Shown piece after piece: positions 16,740 through 26,489 of a stretch of DNA of 64,000 nucleotides (within the stretch, counting starts at the first letter, position 1; each line of letters starts with the position of its first letter). The notes beneath the pieces are model-generated. The model searched no databases and was not told where the DNA came from. It worked only from the letters and a program-made list of their open reading frames with translations. The DNA is from Pseudobutyrivibrio xylanivorans DSM 14809 (lineage in GTDB: Bacteria; Bacillota; Clostridia; Lachnospirales; Lachnospiraceae): assembly GCF_900141825.1 (NCBI RefSeq), contig NZ_FQYQ01000004.1, positions 124,001 through 188,000 of the forward strand. The letters are read 5' to 3'. The translations under genes were made by a program, and so were the position numbers.

Positions 16740-16811
16740 ATAGAAGATGCTAGAAATATAAGAGAAAGGTAACTATAAAAAATCAATAAGGATTATGGTA
16801 ATATATATCCC

Positions 16812-19055
16812 ATGGAAGAAATAACAGGATACGTAGAAAATATAATATATAGAAATGCCGATAACGGCTATACAGTGCTGGATTTTGTGGTAGATGAATT
16901 CCTGATTACCTGCACGGGAATATTCCCCACTGTAGGTGAAGGAGAAAATCTCCTACTCAGAGGTGATTATGTAGATCATCCTACCTATGGTAAGCAGTTC
17001 AAGGCTGTAAGCTATGAGGCGGTGGCGCCTACAGATGCTGCATCAATGGAAAGATATCTTGGTTCTGGTGCAATCAGAGGAATTGGTCCGAAGCTGGCAG
17101 CCAGAATCATAAAGATGTTTGGTGATGATACTTTCAGAATCATAGAGGAAGAACCAGAGCGCCTAGCAGAGGTAAAAGGAATTTCCATCAACAAAGCTAT
17201 GGAGATTTCAGATCAGATTGTAGGTGCCAAGGATATCAGAAATGCCATGATTTTCCTTGATAGATTTGGACTTCATGGAAATAAGGCTATCAAGATTTAT
17301 AACCGATTTGGAAATGATATCTACAATATAATCCAAAGTAATCCATATAAGTTGGCAGATGAGGTGGCAGGAATAGGTTTTAAGACTGCTGACGAGATAG
17401 CAAGCCAGGTAGGAATCAAGGTTGATTCAGAGTTCAGAATTAAGGGCGGCATTATTTACGTTCTCACTCAGGGCGCCAGCTTTGGTCATACATATCTACC
17501 AGAAGATGTCCTTGTAGATAAGTCAGTGGAATTGCTTAAGGTGGACGGAGAATCAGTTTCAGCGCAGATTATGAATCTGGCAATGGATAAGAAGCTGATT
17601 ATCAAGCGTGATCCAGAGGGTAATCGACAGATTTATTCCAGAGCATTTTACCGTATGGAGGAATCCATTGCAGGAATGCTGAAGGATTTGAATGTGACCT
17701 ACAAGGTAGATAAGGAGGATTTGGAGAAGGTCATCCGCCGCATTGAAAAGGAAGGCGAGTTTCAGCTGGATGAGCTGCAGAAGGATGCAGTGCTTGCAGC
17801 AGTAGAAAGAGGTTTCTTCGTTCTTACTGGTGGTCCTGGTACAGGAAAGACTACCACTATCACTACCATGATTCATATATTTGAGGAAGAAGGTTACAAC
17901 ATCTTTCTTGGTGCACCAACTGGCCGAGCTGCAAAACGAATGAGTGAAGCTACAGGCTATGAGGCTCGAACTATCCACAGAATGCTTGAGGTTTCAGGAA
18001 GAGTGGGCGATGACGATGATGACGTAACAAGCTTTGCCAAGTTTGAGAGAAACGAGGACAATCCTTTGGAATGCGACGTCATTATCATTGATGAGATGTC
18101 AATGGTGGATGTGTCTCTTATGTTTGCGTTGCTTAAGGCTATTTCTCCAGGCACCAGACTCATTCTTGTCGGTGATGAGCATCAGCTACCAAGTGTTGGT
18201 CCTGGAAATGTTTTAAAGGATATTCTGGCATCTGGTGAATTCACATCAGTAACTTTAGAGAAGATTTTCCGACAGGCTCAGGAGAGCGATATTGTCATGA
18301 ATGCCCACAAGATTCACCAGGGAGAGCATGTGGTACTGGACAATAAATCAAAGGATTTCTTCTTCCTGAAAAGAGATGAGGCAGATACCATCATCAACGT
18401 TATGCTTACTCTTGTAAGGGACAAGATGCCAAAGTATGTTGATGCTGGTATCAGTGAGATTCAGGTGCTTACTCCTACCAGAAAGGGACTTATCGGTGTA
18501 GAGCGTCTGAACACAATTTTACAGCGTTTCCTTAATCCAGAATCTCCTGAAAAGAAGGAGTGGAAGGGTGACACCAGGCTTTTCCGAGAAGGTGATAAGG
18601 TTATGCAGATTAAGAATAACTATCAGCTTGAATGGGAGGTCACAGGCAATTACAACATCACTTTGGAAAAGGGCGTTGGTGTTTTTAATGGCGATGTGGG
18701 AATAATTAAGGATATCAATGACTGGGCAAAAACTGTTACGGTAGAGTTTGAAGAAGGCAGAAAGGTTGTATATCCGTTTGCTAATCTGGATGAACTGGAG
18801 CTTGCTTACGCTATCACTATCCATAAGTCCCAGGGTTCGGAGTATCCAGCAGTGGTTATGCCTATTATGGAAGGGCCAAGGATGCTGATGAATAGAAACA
18901 TTCTATATACTGCCATTACCCGAGCAAAAAAATGCGTCACCATGGTAGGCGACGCAGATGTTTTGTATTCTATGATTGATAATGTTTCTCAGGCTAAACG
19001 CTATTCTGGTCTCAAGGACAGAATAGAAGAAGCTTTTAGAGAATCGATTTTATAA
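16812..19055 (+). CDS. recD2: SF1B DNA helicase RecD2
   Basis: 747 residues, normal for RecD2, the 5'-3' helicase of bacteria that lack RecBCD. The N-terminus has the long RecD2 extension with helix-hairpin-helix-like repeats (GIGPKLAARI near 95-104, VKGISINKA, VAGIGFKTADEI). Walker A is GGPGTGKT at residues 340-347, followed by GAPTGRAAKRM. Walker B is IIDEMSMVD, then DEHQLPSVGPGNVL, and motif VI is ITIHKSQGSEYPAVVMP. It acts in repair and fork maintenance. No clear Shine-Dalgarno site precedes the ATG at 16812, unusual for this genome, possibly because the upstream DNA belongs to the accessory island. The 3' end overlaps the opposing HD-GYP gene by 20 bases. Confidence 0.95.
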   Translation: MEEITGYVENIIYRNADNGYTVLDFVVDEFLITCTGIFPTVGEGENLLLRGDYVDHPTYGKQFKAVSYEAVAPTDAASMERYLGSGAIRGIGPKLAARIIKMFGDDTFRIIEEEPERLAEVKGISINKAMEISDQIVGAKDIRNAMIFLDRFGLHGNKAIKIYNRFGNDIYNIIQSNPYKLADEVAGIGFKTADEIASQVGIKVDSEFRIKGGIIYVLTQGASFGHTYLPEDVLVDKSVELLKVDGESVSAQIMNLAMDKKLIIKRDPEGNRQIYSRAFYRMEESIAGMLKDLNVTYKVDKEDLEKVIRRIEKEGEFQLDELQKDAVLAAVERGFFVLTGGPGTGKTTTITTMIHIFEEEGYNIFLGAPTGRAAKRMSEATGYEARTIHRMLEVSGRVGDDDDDVTSFAKFERNEDNPLECDVIIIDEMSMVDVSLMFALLKAISPGTRLILVGDEHQLPSVGPGNVLKDILASGEFTSVTLEKIFRQAQESDIVMNAHKIHQGEHVVLDNKSKDFFFLKRDEADTIINVMLTLVRDKMPKYVDAGISEIQVLTPTRKGLIGVERLNTILQRFLNPESPEKKEWKGDTRLFREGDKVMQIKNNYQLEWEVTGNYNITLEKGVGVFNGDVGIIKDINDWAKTVTVEFEEGRKVVYPFANLDELELAYAITIHKSQGSEYPAVVMPIMEGPRMLMNRNILYTAITRAKKCVTMVGDADVLYSMIDNVSQAKRYSGLKDRIEEAFRESIL

Positions 19056-20214
19056 ACTTATCGCTATAAGCACTATCAGCTAAATTGATGATTTCACCTT
19101 CATCCAGCTGAACTACAGGTCGTGAAAGGTTTGATTTATTGATATAAACCACACGGCCTGTTTTTGCGTCGTTAAGCATTACACGGCTATTGTTATAGGT
19201 GTTTGCAATATGCTCAAGGAAGGTAAGGATGAATTTTGTATTAAATTTCTGTAAGCCTTCCTTTTCGAATTCACTGATTACCTGGAATGAGCACAGAGGA
19301 TCACGATGAGCTCGTGCTGAGGTCATGGCATCATAAACATCAGCGATAGCAACAATGCTTGCAAAATCATCTATTTCATCTTCCTCCAAGCCTCTTGGAT
19401 AGCCGCTGCCGTCACATCTTTCGTGGTGCTGCAAAGCCGCATACAAAATTCTTGGGTCAAAGCCTTTATCATTAAGAATCTTTTTGCCTAGAGTGGTGTG
19501 AGTCTTCATAACAGCAAACTCTTCTGCTGTTAATTTTTCAGGCTTATCAATTATATTCTTTGGAATCTGAGTCTTACCAATATCATGAAGGAGACCTGCA
19601 AGAGTTAAAAGATTAACGTCCGCAAGAGGCCATTTCAGCCATTTTCCAATAACACGGGAAATAAGCCCAACGTTTAATGAATGAGAATAGATTGGGTCCT
19701 CAAGATTTCTCATATTGCTGAGCATATTTAATAGCTCAATTGTTGTCTTGGATTTAAAAAGAGACTCACAATTCTTAAGCATTTCCTCTGTGGAACATTT
19801 ATTGCCATTTAAAATGTCGTCAAAATTCTTCTGAAGAAACGCTATATTAATGGCATAATCCGACTGGAATTTTTGGAAAGCCGGAGAAGCCTTTAATCTT
19901 TGTGTGTAAGGGATTTGCGTGTTTGATTGTTTTACTGTTTCTTTTGGTTGAGATAGGCTGGATGTCTTTTTCTTTTCTTTTGGAGCGGCCTTTGGGTTTT
20001 CTGGTTCTGGCTCTGGCTCGGGTGCTACCTCAACAGGAGCTTCCTCTTCTACATCCTCCACGGTGGCAGACTCTATCTTATAGAAAGTGAGCTTGGCAAT
20101 CATTTGAGGCGTAAGCTTTTCCCCAGCCTTAATAATGGTCTGCCCTCTTTTTGTAACCACTGGTTCAGCTACAATCATATTAGGTTCAAGTTTGTCTACT
20201 GTTAAAGTTGTCAT
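19036..20214 (-). CDS. HD-GYP domain protein, putative c-di-GMP phosphodiesterase
   Basis: 392 residues. The N-terminus (1-60) resembles DUF3391. It is followed by an E/P/K-rich linker (60-100) and then an HD-GYP domain. Metal-binding residues visible include H178, the HD pair at 210-211 (LLHDIGK), HHE at 263-265 and the diagnostic GYP at 271-273 (CDGSGYPRGL). Such enzymes hydrolyse cyclic di-GMP and commonly influence motility. A GGTGAGG ribosome site and a well-spaced promoter (20247-20275, reverse strand) precede it. It converges on recD2 with a 20-base overlap of coding ends. An intact HD and GYP set suggests an active enzyme. Confidence 0.92.
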   Translation of the reverse strand: MTTLTVDKLEPNMIVAEPVVTKRGQTIIKAGEKLTPQMIAKLTFYKIESATVEDVEEEAPVEVAPEPEPEPENPKAAPKEKKKTSSLSQPKETVKQSNTQIPYTQRLKASPAFQKFQSDYAINIAFLQKNFDDILNGNKCSTEEMLKNCESLFKSKTTIELLNMLSNMRNLEDPIYSHSLNVGLISRVIGKWLKWPLADVNLLTLAGLLHDIGKTQIPKNIIDKPEKLTAEEFAVMKTHTTLGKKILNDKGFDPRILYAALQHHERCDGSGYPRGLEEDEIDDFASIVAIADVYDAMTSARAHRDPLCSFQVISEFEKEGLQKFNTKFILTFLEHIANTYNNSRVMLNDAKTGRVVYINKSNLSRPVVQLDEGEIINLADSAYSDKFIKSIL

Positions 20215-20246
20215 CTTAAGACCTCACCTATTGTATATACAATTTA

Positions 20247-20275
20247 ATTATAATAATAGAAAAATCTAAAGACAA
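20247..20275 (-). promoter_or_regulatory. Promoter of the HD-GYP gene
   Basis: On the reverse strand TTGTCT and a perfect TATAAT are separated by 17 bases, about 33 bases before the start codon. Confidence 0.75.
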
Positions 20276-20349
20276 TATAGTTCACAGTACTTACAAATTT
20301 TAAACTTGTGAATTGTCCGTGAAATAAGACAAAAACAGCAATATAGTTG

Positions 20350-20378
20350 TTGTTAAAGGATGATTTGGGGAGTATACT
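20350..20378 (+). promoter_or_regulatory. Promoter of metK
   Basis: TTGTTA and TATACT are separated by 17 bases, giving a predicted leader of about 60 nucleotides. Confidence 0.65.
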
Positions 20379-20384
20379 ATCTTT

Positions 20385-20404
20385 ACCTAAGTATGTGCTT
20401 AGGT
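20385..20404 (+). promoter_or_regulatory. Hairpin at the 5' end of the metK leader
   Basis: ACCTAAG and CTTAGGT form a perfect 7-bp stem with a six-base loop right at the predicted transcription start. A T-rich stretch follows. The leader lacks SAM-I riboswitch signatures; a small control or stabilising hairpin is the safest reading. Confidence 0.45.
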
Positions 20405-20444
20405 TAGTTTCATTTTTTAAAATTTCATAGAAAGAGAGTCGAAA

Positions 20445-21626
20445 ATGGAAAAGTTACTTTTTACTTCAGAGTCAGTAACAGAAGGCCATCCAGATAAGGT
20501 ATGTGATGCCATATCTGATGCCATCCTCGATGCTTGCTTAGCTGAAGATCCAATGAGTAGAGTAGCTTGTGAGTCATGCTCATGTACAGGTTTCGTACTT
20601 GTTACAGGTGAGATTACCACTAAGGCTACACTCGATGTTCCAGCTATTGTTCGCAAGACTCTTCTTGAAATCGGTTATGACGATGGAAAGAAAGGCATTG
20701 ATGGAAACTCTTGCGCTGTTATGGTCGCTCTTGATCAACAATCCGCAGACATTGCAATGGGTGTTGACAAGGCTCTTGAGGCAAAGGAAGGCTCACTTAC
20801 AGACGACCTGGATACAGGCGCCGGTGACCAGGGTATGATGTTCGGTTACGCTACTAACGAAACAGAAGAGCTCATGCCTTATCCTATTTCTCTTGCTCAT
20901 AGACTTGCTCTACAGCTTGCAAATGTTCGCAAAGACGGTACTTTAAAGTACCTCAGACCAGATGGAAAGACACAGGTATCTGTAGAGTATGACGAAGCTG
21001 GCAAGCCAGTTAGACTTGAAGCAGTAGTTTTATCTACTCAGCATGACGAAGACGTTACTCAGGAACAGATTCACGAAGACATTAAGAAATATGTCTTTGA
21101 TCCAGTCCTTCCAAAGGACATGATTGATGATAAGACAAAGTTCTACATCAATCCAACAGGCCGCTTTGTTATCGGTGGCCCACACGGTGATGCAGGTCTT
21201 ACAGGCCGCAAAATCATCGTTGACACTTATGGTGGATATGCTCGTCACGGCGGCGGTGCTTTCTCAGGAAAGGACTGCACAAAGGTAGACCGCTCAGGTG
21301 CTTATGCAGCACGTTACGTTGCAAAGAACATCGTTGCAGCAGGCCTCGCTGACAAGTGCGAGATTCAGCTTTCATACGCTATCGGCGTTGCAGAGCCAAC
21401 ATCAGTTATGGTAGATACATTCGGAACAGGAAAGGTATCAGATACAAAGCTTGTTGACATTGTTCGTGAGAACTTTGATCTTCGTCCAGCTGGTATTATC
21501 AAGATGCTCGACCTTCGTCGTCCAATCTACCGTCCAACAGCAGCGTATGGTCACTTTGGTCGTACAGATGTTAAGCTTCCATGGGAGCAGACAGACAAAG
21601 CTGCGGTATTAAAGAAATATCTTTAA
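20445..21626 (+). CDS. metK: S-adenosylmethionine synthetase
   Basis: 393 residues, standard length. Makes S-adenosylmethionine from methionine and ATP as a homotetramer in the cytoplasm. Visible motifs are the N-terminal [20 protein letters not shown] with the ATP/metal-binding GHPDK, the [12 protein letters not shown] hexapeptide region, the phosphate loop [16 protein letters not shown], and [15 protein letters not shown] at the C-terminus. AGAGAG lies before the ATG. The gene has its own promoter and terminator, so it is monocistronic, and it is transcribed divergently from the HD-GYP gene. A near-palindrome (20293-20309) lies in the shared intergenic region. Confidence 0.98.
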   Translation: MEKLLFTSESVTEGHPDKVCDAISDAILDACLAEDPMSRVACESCSCTGFVLVTGEITTKATLDVPAIVRKTLLEIGYDDGKKGIDGNSCAVMVALDQQSADIAMGVDKALEAKEGSLTDDLDTGAGDQGMMFGYATNETEELMPYPISLAHRLALQLANVRKDGTLKYLRPDGKTQVSVEYDEAGKPVRLEAVVLSTQHDEDVTQEQIHEDIKKYVFDPVLPKDMIDDKTKFYINPTGRFVIGGPHGDAGLTGRKIIVDTYGGYARHGGGAFSGKDCTKVDRSGAYAARYVAKNIVAAGLADKCEIQLSYAIGVAEPTSVMVDTFGTGKVSDTKLVDIVRENFDLRPAGIIKMLDLRRPIYRPTAAYGHFGRTDVKLPWEQTDKAAVLKKYL

Positions 21627-21649
21627 TATTTTACTTATGTTATAATTTA

Positions 21650-21684
21650 GACAGTCCTAAGAAATTGGGGCTGTCTATTTTTTT
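21650..21684 (+). terminator. Intrinsic terminator of metK
   Basis: GACAGTCC (21650-21657) pairs with GGGCTGTC (21668-21675), with one wobble, and is followed by TATTTTTTT. Confidence 0.82.
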
Positions 21685-21696
21685 GAGGTGTATTCC

Positions 21697-22758
21697 ATGA
21701 AACTAAAACACAGACTTATAATTTCATTTTTCATAATCGCCATCGTTCCTATCATCATGTATGTGTTACTGCTATTGAGTGGTAGGTTTGATCGCACTTT
21801 ACTGAAATTCGTAATTGCGGAAATGCTCATTATGGCATTCACTGCGTTTATGATGGTTACATGGGTATATGGTGGTGTGGTTATTCAGCTGAAAAAGCTG
21901 ATACGAGCTGCCAATAATATCAAAGAGGGCAATCTGGATTACAGTGTTGCCAGCACAGGCACAGATGAAATGAGCGAGCTTTGTAATTCATTCGAGGATA
22001 TGCGTGTTCGCCTTAAAAACAATGCCAAGGATAGGCTGGAGGATGAGGCAGAGCAGAGGGCATTGATTTCTAACATCGCTCATGATCTTAAGACTCCTAT
22101 CACTGCTATAAAGGGCTATGCAGAGGGTATGCTTGATGGGGTGGCAGACACTCCGGAGAAGCAGGAGAAATACATCAGAACTATCTACAATAAAGCAAAC
22201 GAGATGAACACTCTTATCAACGAGCTTACATTATATTCAAATATTGATACAAACAAGATTCCATATAATTTCCAAAAGCTAAACCTAAGCGCATATTTTA
22301 CAGATTGCATTGAGGAGCTTGGAATGGATTTGGAGAATCAGCATATCCGCCTGGATTACTCTAATTTTGTTGACCCTGATGTGCAGATTATTGCAGATCC
22401 GGAGCAGCTGGGTCGAATTATTCATAACATCGTCAGCAATTCGGTGAAGTACATGCGTGCTGATGTACCATCGAGAATTGGCATCGTTATTAAGGATGTA
22501 GGAGATTTTGTTCAAATCGAAATTGCTGATAATGGCAAGGGAATCGCTACCCGGGATTTGCCATATGTCTTTGATAGATTTTATCGTGCAGATACATCGC
22601 GGAATTCTGCAGCCGGTGGAAGCGGCATAGGTCTTTCTATTGTTAAGAAAATAATAGAGGATCATGGTGGCAAGATTTGGGTTACAAGCAAGGAAAACGA
22701 AGGCACTACCATGTACTTCGTAATTCGTAAATATATAGAGGAGGTCTATAATGAGTAG
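21697..22758 (+). CDS. Sensor histidine kinase
   Basis: 353 residues from the ATG at 21697, which follows GAGGTG by six bases; the in-frame GTG at 21688 lies inside that site and is rejected. Two membrane segments (about 8-27 and 37-60) are joined by a very short extracellular loop of about ten residues. This suggests sensing within the membrane (intramembrane-sensing type). A HAMP domain follows (about 62-112), then the phosphoacceptor helix NIAHDLKTP with H129. The ATPase domain has the N box IVSNSVKYM, G1 IADNGKGIA, F box YVFDRFYRAD and G2 GGSGIGLSIVK. The reading frame overlaps the response regulator by eight bases. The stimulus is unknown. Confidence 0.92.
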   Translation: MKLKHRLIISFFIIAIVPIIMYVLLLLSGRFDRTLLKFVIAEMLIMAFTAFMMVTWVYGGVVIQLKKLIRAANNIKEGNLDYSVASTGTDEMSELCNSFEDMRVRLKNNAKDRLEDEAEQRALISNIAHDLKTPITAIKGYAEGMLDGVADTPEKQEKYIRTIYNKANEMNTLINELTLYSNIDTNKIPYNFQKLNLSAYFTDCIEELGMDLENQHIRLDYSNFVDPDVQIIADPEQLGRIIHNIVSNSVKYMRADVPSRIGIVIKDVGDFVQIEIADNGKGIATRDLPYVFDRFYRADTSRNSAAGGSGIGLSIVKKIIEDHGGKIWVTSKENEGTTMYFVIRKYIEEVYNE

Positions 22759-23440
22759 AATACTTATTATTGAAGATGAGGAAGCAATTGCTGAGCTTGA
22801 GAAGGACTACCTGGAGCTTTCAAACTTTGAGGTAGATATAGAGGGCGACGGTGAGAAGGGCTTACAGAAGGCACTGGCCGGAAATTACGATATGTACATC
22901 CTGGATTTGATGCTTCCAGGAATTGATGGCTTCGAGCTTTGCAAACGAATCCGCGAGGTAAAGAATGTGCCTATTCTCATGGTTACAGCAAAGAAGGAAG
23001 AAATCGACAAGATTCGTGGACTTGGGCTTGGCGCAGATGATTACATCACAAAGCCATTTTCACCAAGTGAGCTTGTTGCCCGTGTAAAGGCACATTTATC
23101 AAGATACGAGAGACTGGTTCAGTCGCCAAATATCCAAAAGGATGAAATCAGCATCCGCGGTCTTAGAATCGACAAGGCCAGCCGTAGGGTATGGATTAAC
23201 GGTGAGGAGAAGATTTTCACTGCCAAGGAGTTTGATTTGCTTGCATTCCTGGCAGAAAATCCTAACGTTATCTACTCTAAGGAGCAGCTTTTCGAAACAC
23301 TTTGGGGAGAGGAATCTATCGGTGATATCTCCACAGTTACTGTGCATGTTAATAAAATAAGAGAAAAAATCGAGCTGAATACTTCAAAACCTCAATATAT
23401 CGAAACAATCTGGGGTGTTGGTTATAGATTCAAAGTCTGA
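22751..23440 (+). CDS. OmpR-family response regulator
   Basis: 229 residues. The receiver domain has acidic residues near 9-10 and the phosphoacceptor D52 (MYILDLMLPGIDG). It has a conserved threonine in LMVTAKK and lysine in YITKPFSP. The C-terminal winged helix (about 130-228) has a FTAKEFDLLAFLAENP recognition region and ends YIETIWGVGYRFKV, the usual OmpR/PhoB ending. It partners with the overlapping upstream kinase. AGGAGG precedes the ATG inside the kinase gene. Target genes cannot be deduced. The following pseudouridine synthase gene has its own ribosome site. Confidence 0.95.
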   Translation: MSRILIIEDEEAIAELEKDYLELSNFEVDIEGDGEKGLQKALAGNYDMYILDLMLPGIDGFELCKRIREVKNVPILMVTAKKEEIDKIRGLGLGADDYITKPFSPSELVARVKAHLSRYERLVQSPNIQKDEISIRGLRIDKASRRVWINGEEKIFTAKEFDLLAFLAENPNVIYSKEQLFETLWGEESIGDISTVTVHVNKIREKIELNTSKPQYIETIWGVGYRFKV

Positions 23441-23475
23441 TAAAATATAATTATCACTTGAGGGGGTGTAATGAT

Positions 23476-24132
23476 ATGGAAGTTTTATTTGAAGATGACA
23501 GCATCGTAGTGTGCTATAAACCAGCAGGTCTTGCAACACAGACTAGAAATATAGGTGAAAAAGATATGGAAAGTGAGCTTTCCAACTATCTCAAGGCAAA
23601 GGGGGAGAGCCCTGAGATTCACGTGGTTCACCGTTTGGATCAGCCTGTTGAAGGCGTTATGGTTTTTGCAAAGACAAAGACCGCAGCTAACAATCTTACA
23701 AGACAGATTGCTGAGCATCAGTTTAAAAAGCATTATTATGCAATCATTACAAGAGAGTCATTCCCTGATGAAGGGGATTTAGTGGATTATCTGGTTAAAG
23801 ATAATCGCACTAATCTTTCAAAGGTCGTTTCTGAGAACGACCCTAGAGCAAAGAAGGCATCTCTTCGTTATCATACAGTTGATGAGTGGGATGACAGAAA
23901 GCTACTTGATATAGAGCTTCAAACAGGCCGCCATCATCAGATTAGAATACAGCTTGCCAGCAGGACAGCACCAATTTTGGGGGATGTTAAATATGGTGGA
24001 GTTTCTACTGGACATAATTTGGCTTTGTGTTCTTATTCAATTGGATTTACACATCCTACATCTGGCAAACCTGTGGAGTTTCAGGTCAAGCCAAAGGGAG
24101 AAGATTTTCTTGACAGTAAAATAGCAAACTAG
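23476..24132 (+). CDS. RluA-family RNA pseudouridine synthase
   Basis: 218 residues from the ATG at 23476, preceded by GAGGGGGTG; an in-frame TTG at 23458 lies before that site. The catalytic motif HRLDQPVEGVMVFAKT places the nucleophilic aspartate at residue 55. KPAGLATQ and the C-terminal LQTGRHHQIRIQLA and LGDVKYGG motifs are typical. There is no N-terminal S4 domain, so it resembles the short RluA/RluC-like group that modifies rRNA or tRNA uridines. The target cannot be told from sequence. It lies 35 bases after the response regulator and 22 bases before the GGDEF/EAL gene. Confidence 0.88.
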   Translation: MEVLFEDDSIVVCYKPAGLATQTRNIGEKDMESELSNYLKAKGESPEIHVVHRLDQPVEGVMVFAKTKTAANNLTRQIAEHQFKKHYYAIITRESFPDEGDLVDYLVKDNRTNLSKVVSENDPRAKKASLRYHTVDEWDDRKLLDIELQTGRHHQIRIQLASRTAPILGDVKYGGVSTGHNLALCSYSIGFTHPTSGKPVEFQVKPKGEDFLDSKIAN

Positions 24133-24154
24133 TTGATATAACGGGGGGTTACAA

Positions 24155-26437
24155 TTGATTAAGCTATATGTATCGGTTTTTTTGCTAACAGCATTTATTA
24201 TGCTGGTGTGCGGAGTCTACATAGCTACCAAGCACACAATAAAGCAAAATAAACTCAATATTTCCATAATGCAGCTGCTGGCTGTTGGAATTGTTGCGTG
24301 TCTGACATACAGTCATGCTATTTCCGTGCGTACAGAATTGGCAGCTGAGTTTGGCTATGCGTTTTATTTCATAAGCATAGACTGGATTCTTATTACATTT
24401 CTTTTTTATTCCAGACAATACACGAGAATATGGATAGATCGGTATGCATCAGGGTTGATTACGGCTACCATTGCTGTTCTTGACTCAATCAGCTTATTCT
24501 TCAACTACAAATGGCATCATGCATTTTATTTGGAGAAGAAAGAATTTGATGGAGAATGGTTCTACGCATTTAGAATAAATGATTATTATGTGGTACATCT
24601 TGTATTCTGTTACATTCTTGTAGCCATGATAATAATGATTTTTATTCAGAAATCATATTTGACTAGTGGTTTCCACAGAAACAGATATCTTTCAATTTTG
24701 GTTATCTTTGTGGGAATTATTTTACTTGATATCGTGTATTTATTTTTTAACTACCCTGTAGATATTTCTATCTGCCTGTATTCTATTGCATCGATTTTTG
24801 TTAGCTATTACACGCTTTTGTATAATCCAAAAACCTTCGTTGAATACATGCTTAGCACCATTACTGAGAGGATGGAATGTGCTCTTGTTTCTTTTGATGA
24901 AAACGACAACTGCATTTATTCCAACCAGCAGGCAAACAGAATGTTTTCTCCAGGGGGAGATACAAAGCTTATAGAGGATAGATTTAAGAGATGGCGAGAG
25001 GGCAGAGAAACAAATTCCATCTCTAATACCAACTGGAACGAGATATACAATTTTAATGGAGATGAATATCGTTTTGATATCCATTTTAATAAAATTTACG
25101 ATAAGAGAGGTTTCTATTGCGGATGCTACTTCTCCTTCTATGATGTGACAGGTGATTTCCTTGCGTATGAGGAGGAGAAATACCGTTCTACTCATGATGC
25201 ATTGACAGGTGCCCTTAACAGGGAAAGCTTCTATGAAGAAGTTAGAAATATTCTGGATGAAAATCCTGAAATAGACTATGTAATGGTATGCTGCGATATC
25301 AAAGGCTTTAAGCTAATCAATGATGTCTTTGGCGTGGATAAGGGTGATGAGCTTTTGGTACGTTGCGCTGATACTATTCGTGAAAGGATTTCAGTTGGTG
25401 CAACCTTTGCAAGACTTGAGGCAGATCGATTCGCTGTGTTGGTTCCAAAGAGTCGCTACAGTGAAGAAATCTTTATGACCGGAATGAATCAGATTAGCCA
25501 TTCTCTGGATAATTCTCAGTATAGAATGGTCATCCTTGCCGGTGTTTATGATATCTTTGACAGAGAGGCTCCTGTTGTTTCTATGTGTGACGGTGCATTC
25601 CTTGCAATTGAATCAATTAAGGACAGCTTCAAGAATGCCATTGCATATTATGGCGACATGCTTCGCCATGAATATATGACCGAGCAGAAGATTTTGGCAG
25701 AGTTCGAGACAGCCCTTCAGACAGGTCAGTTTGCCATGTTCCTGCAGCCTGTAGTTACTGTGGATGGTAGAACTACAATGGCAGAGGCGTTGGTTCGTTG
25801 GATACATCCGGACAGAGGCATTATTGCACCACCATCCTTCATTCCACTTTTGGAAAAGACAGGATATATCTACAAGCTTGACCAGTTTATTTGGGAGCAG
25901 GCGGCTAAGAGACTTGCATACTGGTCATCCTTGGGACATGAGGAGCTTTCTATTTCAGTAAATATCTCTGTAAAGGATTTTTATTACATGGATATTTATG
26001 AGACGCTGGTATCAATTGTTGAGAAATACCATATTGAACCATCTAGATTAAAGCTGGAAATAACAGAGACTATCTTCATGACTGAGAAGGAACGTCAGAT
26101 AGATATTATGGCTTCCCTTAAGGAGTATGGTTTCCTTATTGAGATTGATGATTTCGGAAGTGGATATTCTTCTTTGAACATGTTGAAGGAAGTACCTGCA
26201 GATATTCTTAAGATGGATATGGCATTCCTTGCGATGGATAAAAATATCACAAGGGGTCGCAAGATTGTTAACACAATTATTACCCTTGCAAAGGCTCTGG
26301 GGATGATGGTTACAATTGAAGGTGTGGAAAATGAGGAGCAGCTGAATTACCTAAAGGGAACAGGTGCTGATTATCTTCAGGGCTACTATTTCAATAAACC
26401 ACTTCCAGTTAAGAAGTTTGAGGAGTTATATTTATAA
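24155..26437 (+). CDS. Membrane GGDEF/EAL protein with degenerate GGDEF motif
   Basis: 760 residues starting at TTG (24155), preceded by a GGGGGG site; no better ATG is in frame nearby. The N-terminal ~225 residues form about seven membrane helices, followed by a PAS-like region (~230-335), a GGDEF domain (~345-500) and an EAL domain (~510-757). The GGDEF signature reads EADRF at residues 422-426, so cyclase activity is probably lost and the domain may bind GTP as a regulator. The EAL motif is intact at 544-546 (AEALVRW), and the metal-binding DDFGSGYSSL loop and NISVKDF are present. This fits an active c-di-GMP phosphodiesterase at the membrane. Confidence 0.92.
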   Translation: MIKLYVSVFLLTAFIMLVCGVYIATKHTIKQNKLNISIMQLLAVGIVACLTYSHAISVRTELAAEFGYAFYFISIDWILITFLFYSRQYTRIWIDRYASGLITATIAVLDSISLFFNYKWHHAFYLEKKEFDGEWFYAFRINDYYVVHLVFCYILVAMIIMIFIQKSYLTSGFHRNRYLSILVIFVGIILLDIVYLFFNYPVDISICLYSIASIFVSYYTLLYNPKTFVEYMLSTITERMECALVSFDENDNCIYSNQQANRMFSPGGDTKLIEDRFKRWREGRETNSISNTNWNEIYNFNGDEYRFDIHFNKIYDKRGFYCGCYFSFYDVTGDFLAYEEEKYRSTHDALTGALNRESFYEEVRNILDENPEIDYVMVCCDIKGFKLINDVFGVDKGDELLVRCADTIRERISVGATFARLEADRFAVLVPKSRYSEEIFMTGMNQISHSLDNSQYRMVILAGVYDIFDREAPVVSMCDGAFLAIESIKDSFKNAIAYYGDMLRHEYMTEQKILAEFETALQTGQFAMFLQPVVTVDGRTTMAEALVRWIHPDRGIIAPPSFIPLLEKTGYIYKLDQFIWEQAAKRLAYWSSLGHEELSISVNISVKDFYYMDIYETLVSIVEKYHIEPSRLKLEITETIFMTEKERQIDIMASLKEYGFLIEIDDFGSGYSSLNMLKEVPADILKMDMAFLAMDKNITRGRKIVNTIITLAKALGMMVTIEGVENEEQLNYLKGTGADYLQGYYFNKPLPVKKFEELYL

Positions 26438-26458
26438 AAAACATGAAAATACTTACAG

Positions 26459-26489
26459 GTCCACTCCATCTAAGGGGTGGACTTGTTTT
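26459..26489 (+). terminator. Intrinsic terminator of the GGDEF/EAL gene
   Basis: GTCCACTCC (26459-26467) pairs with GGGGTGGAC (26474-26482) with one wobble and is followed by TTGTTTT. A candidate proS promoter (TGGACT-N17-TATAAT, 26478-26506) overlaps its 3' arm. Confidence 0.78.

Noticed and set aside
20280-20444. SAM-I riboswitch ahead of metK
   Set aside because: The leader after the predicted start is only about 60 nucleotides and lacks the conserved SAM-I core; only one short hairpin is seen.
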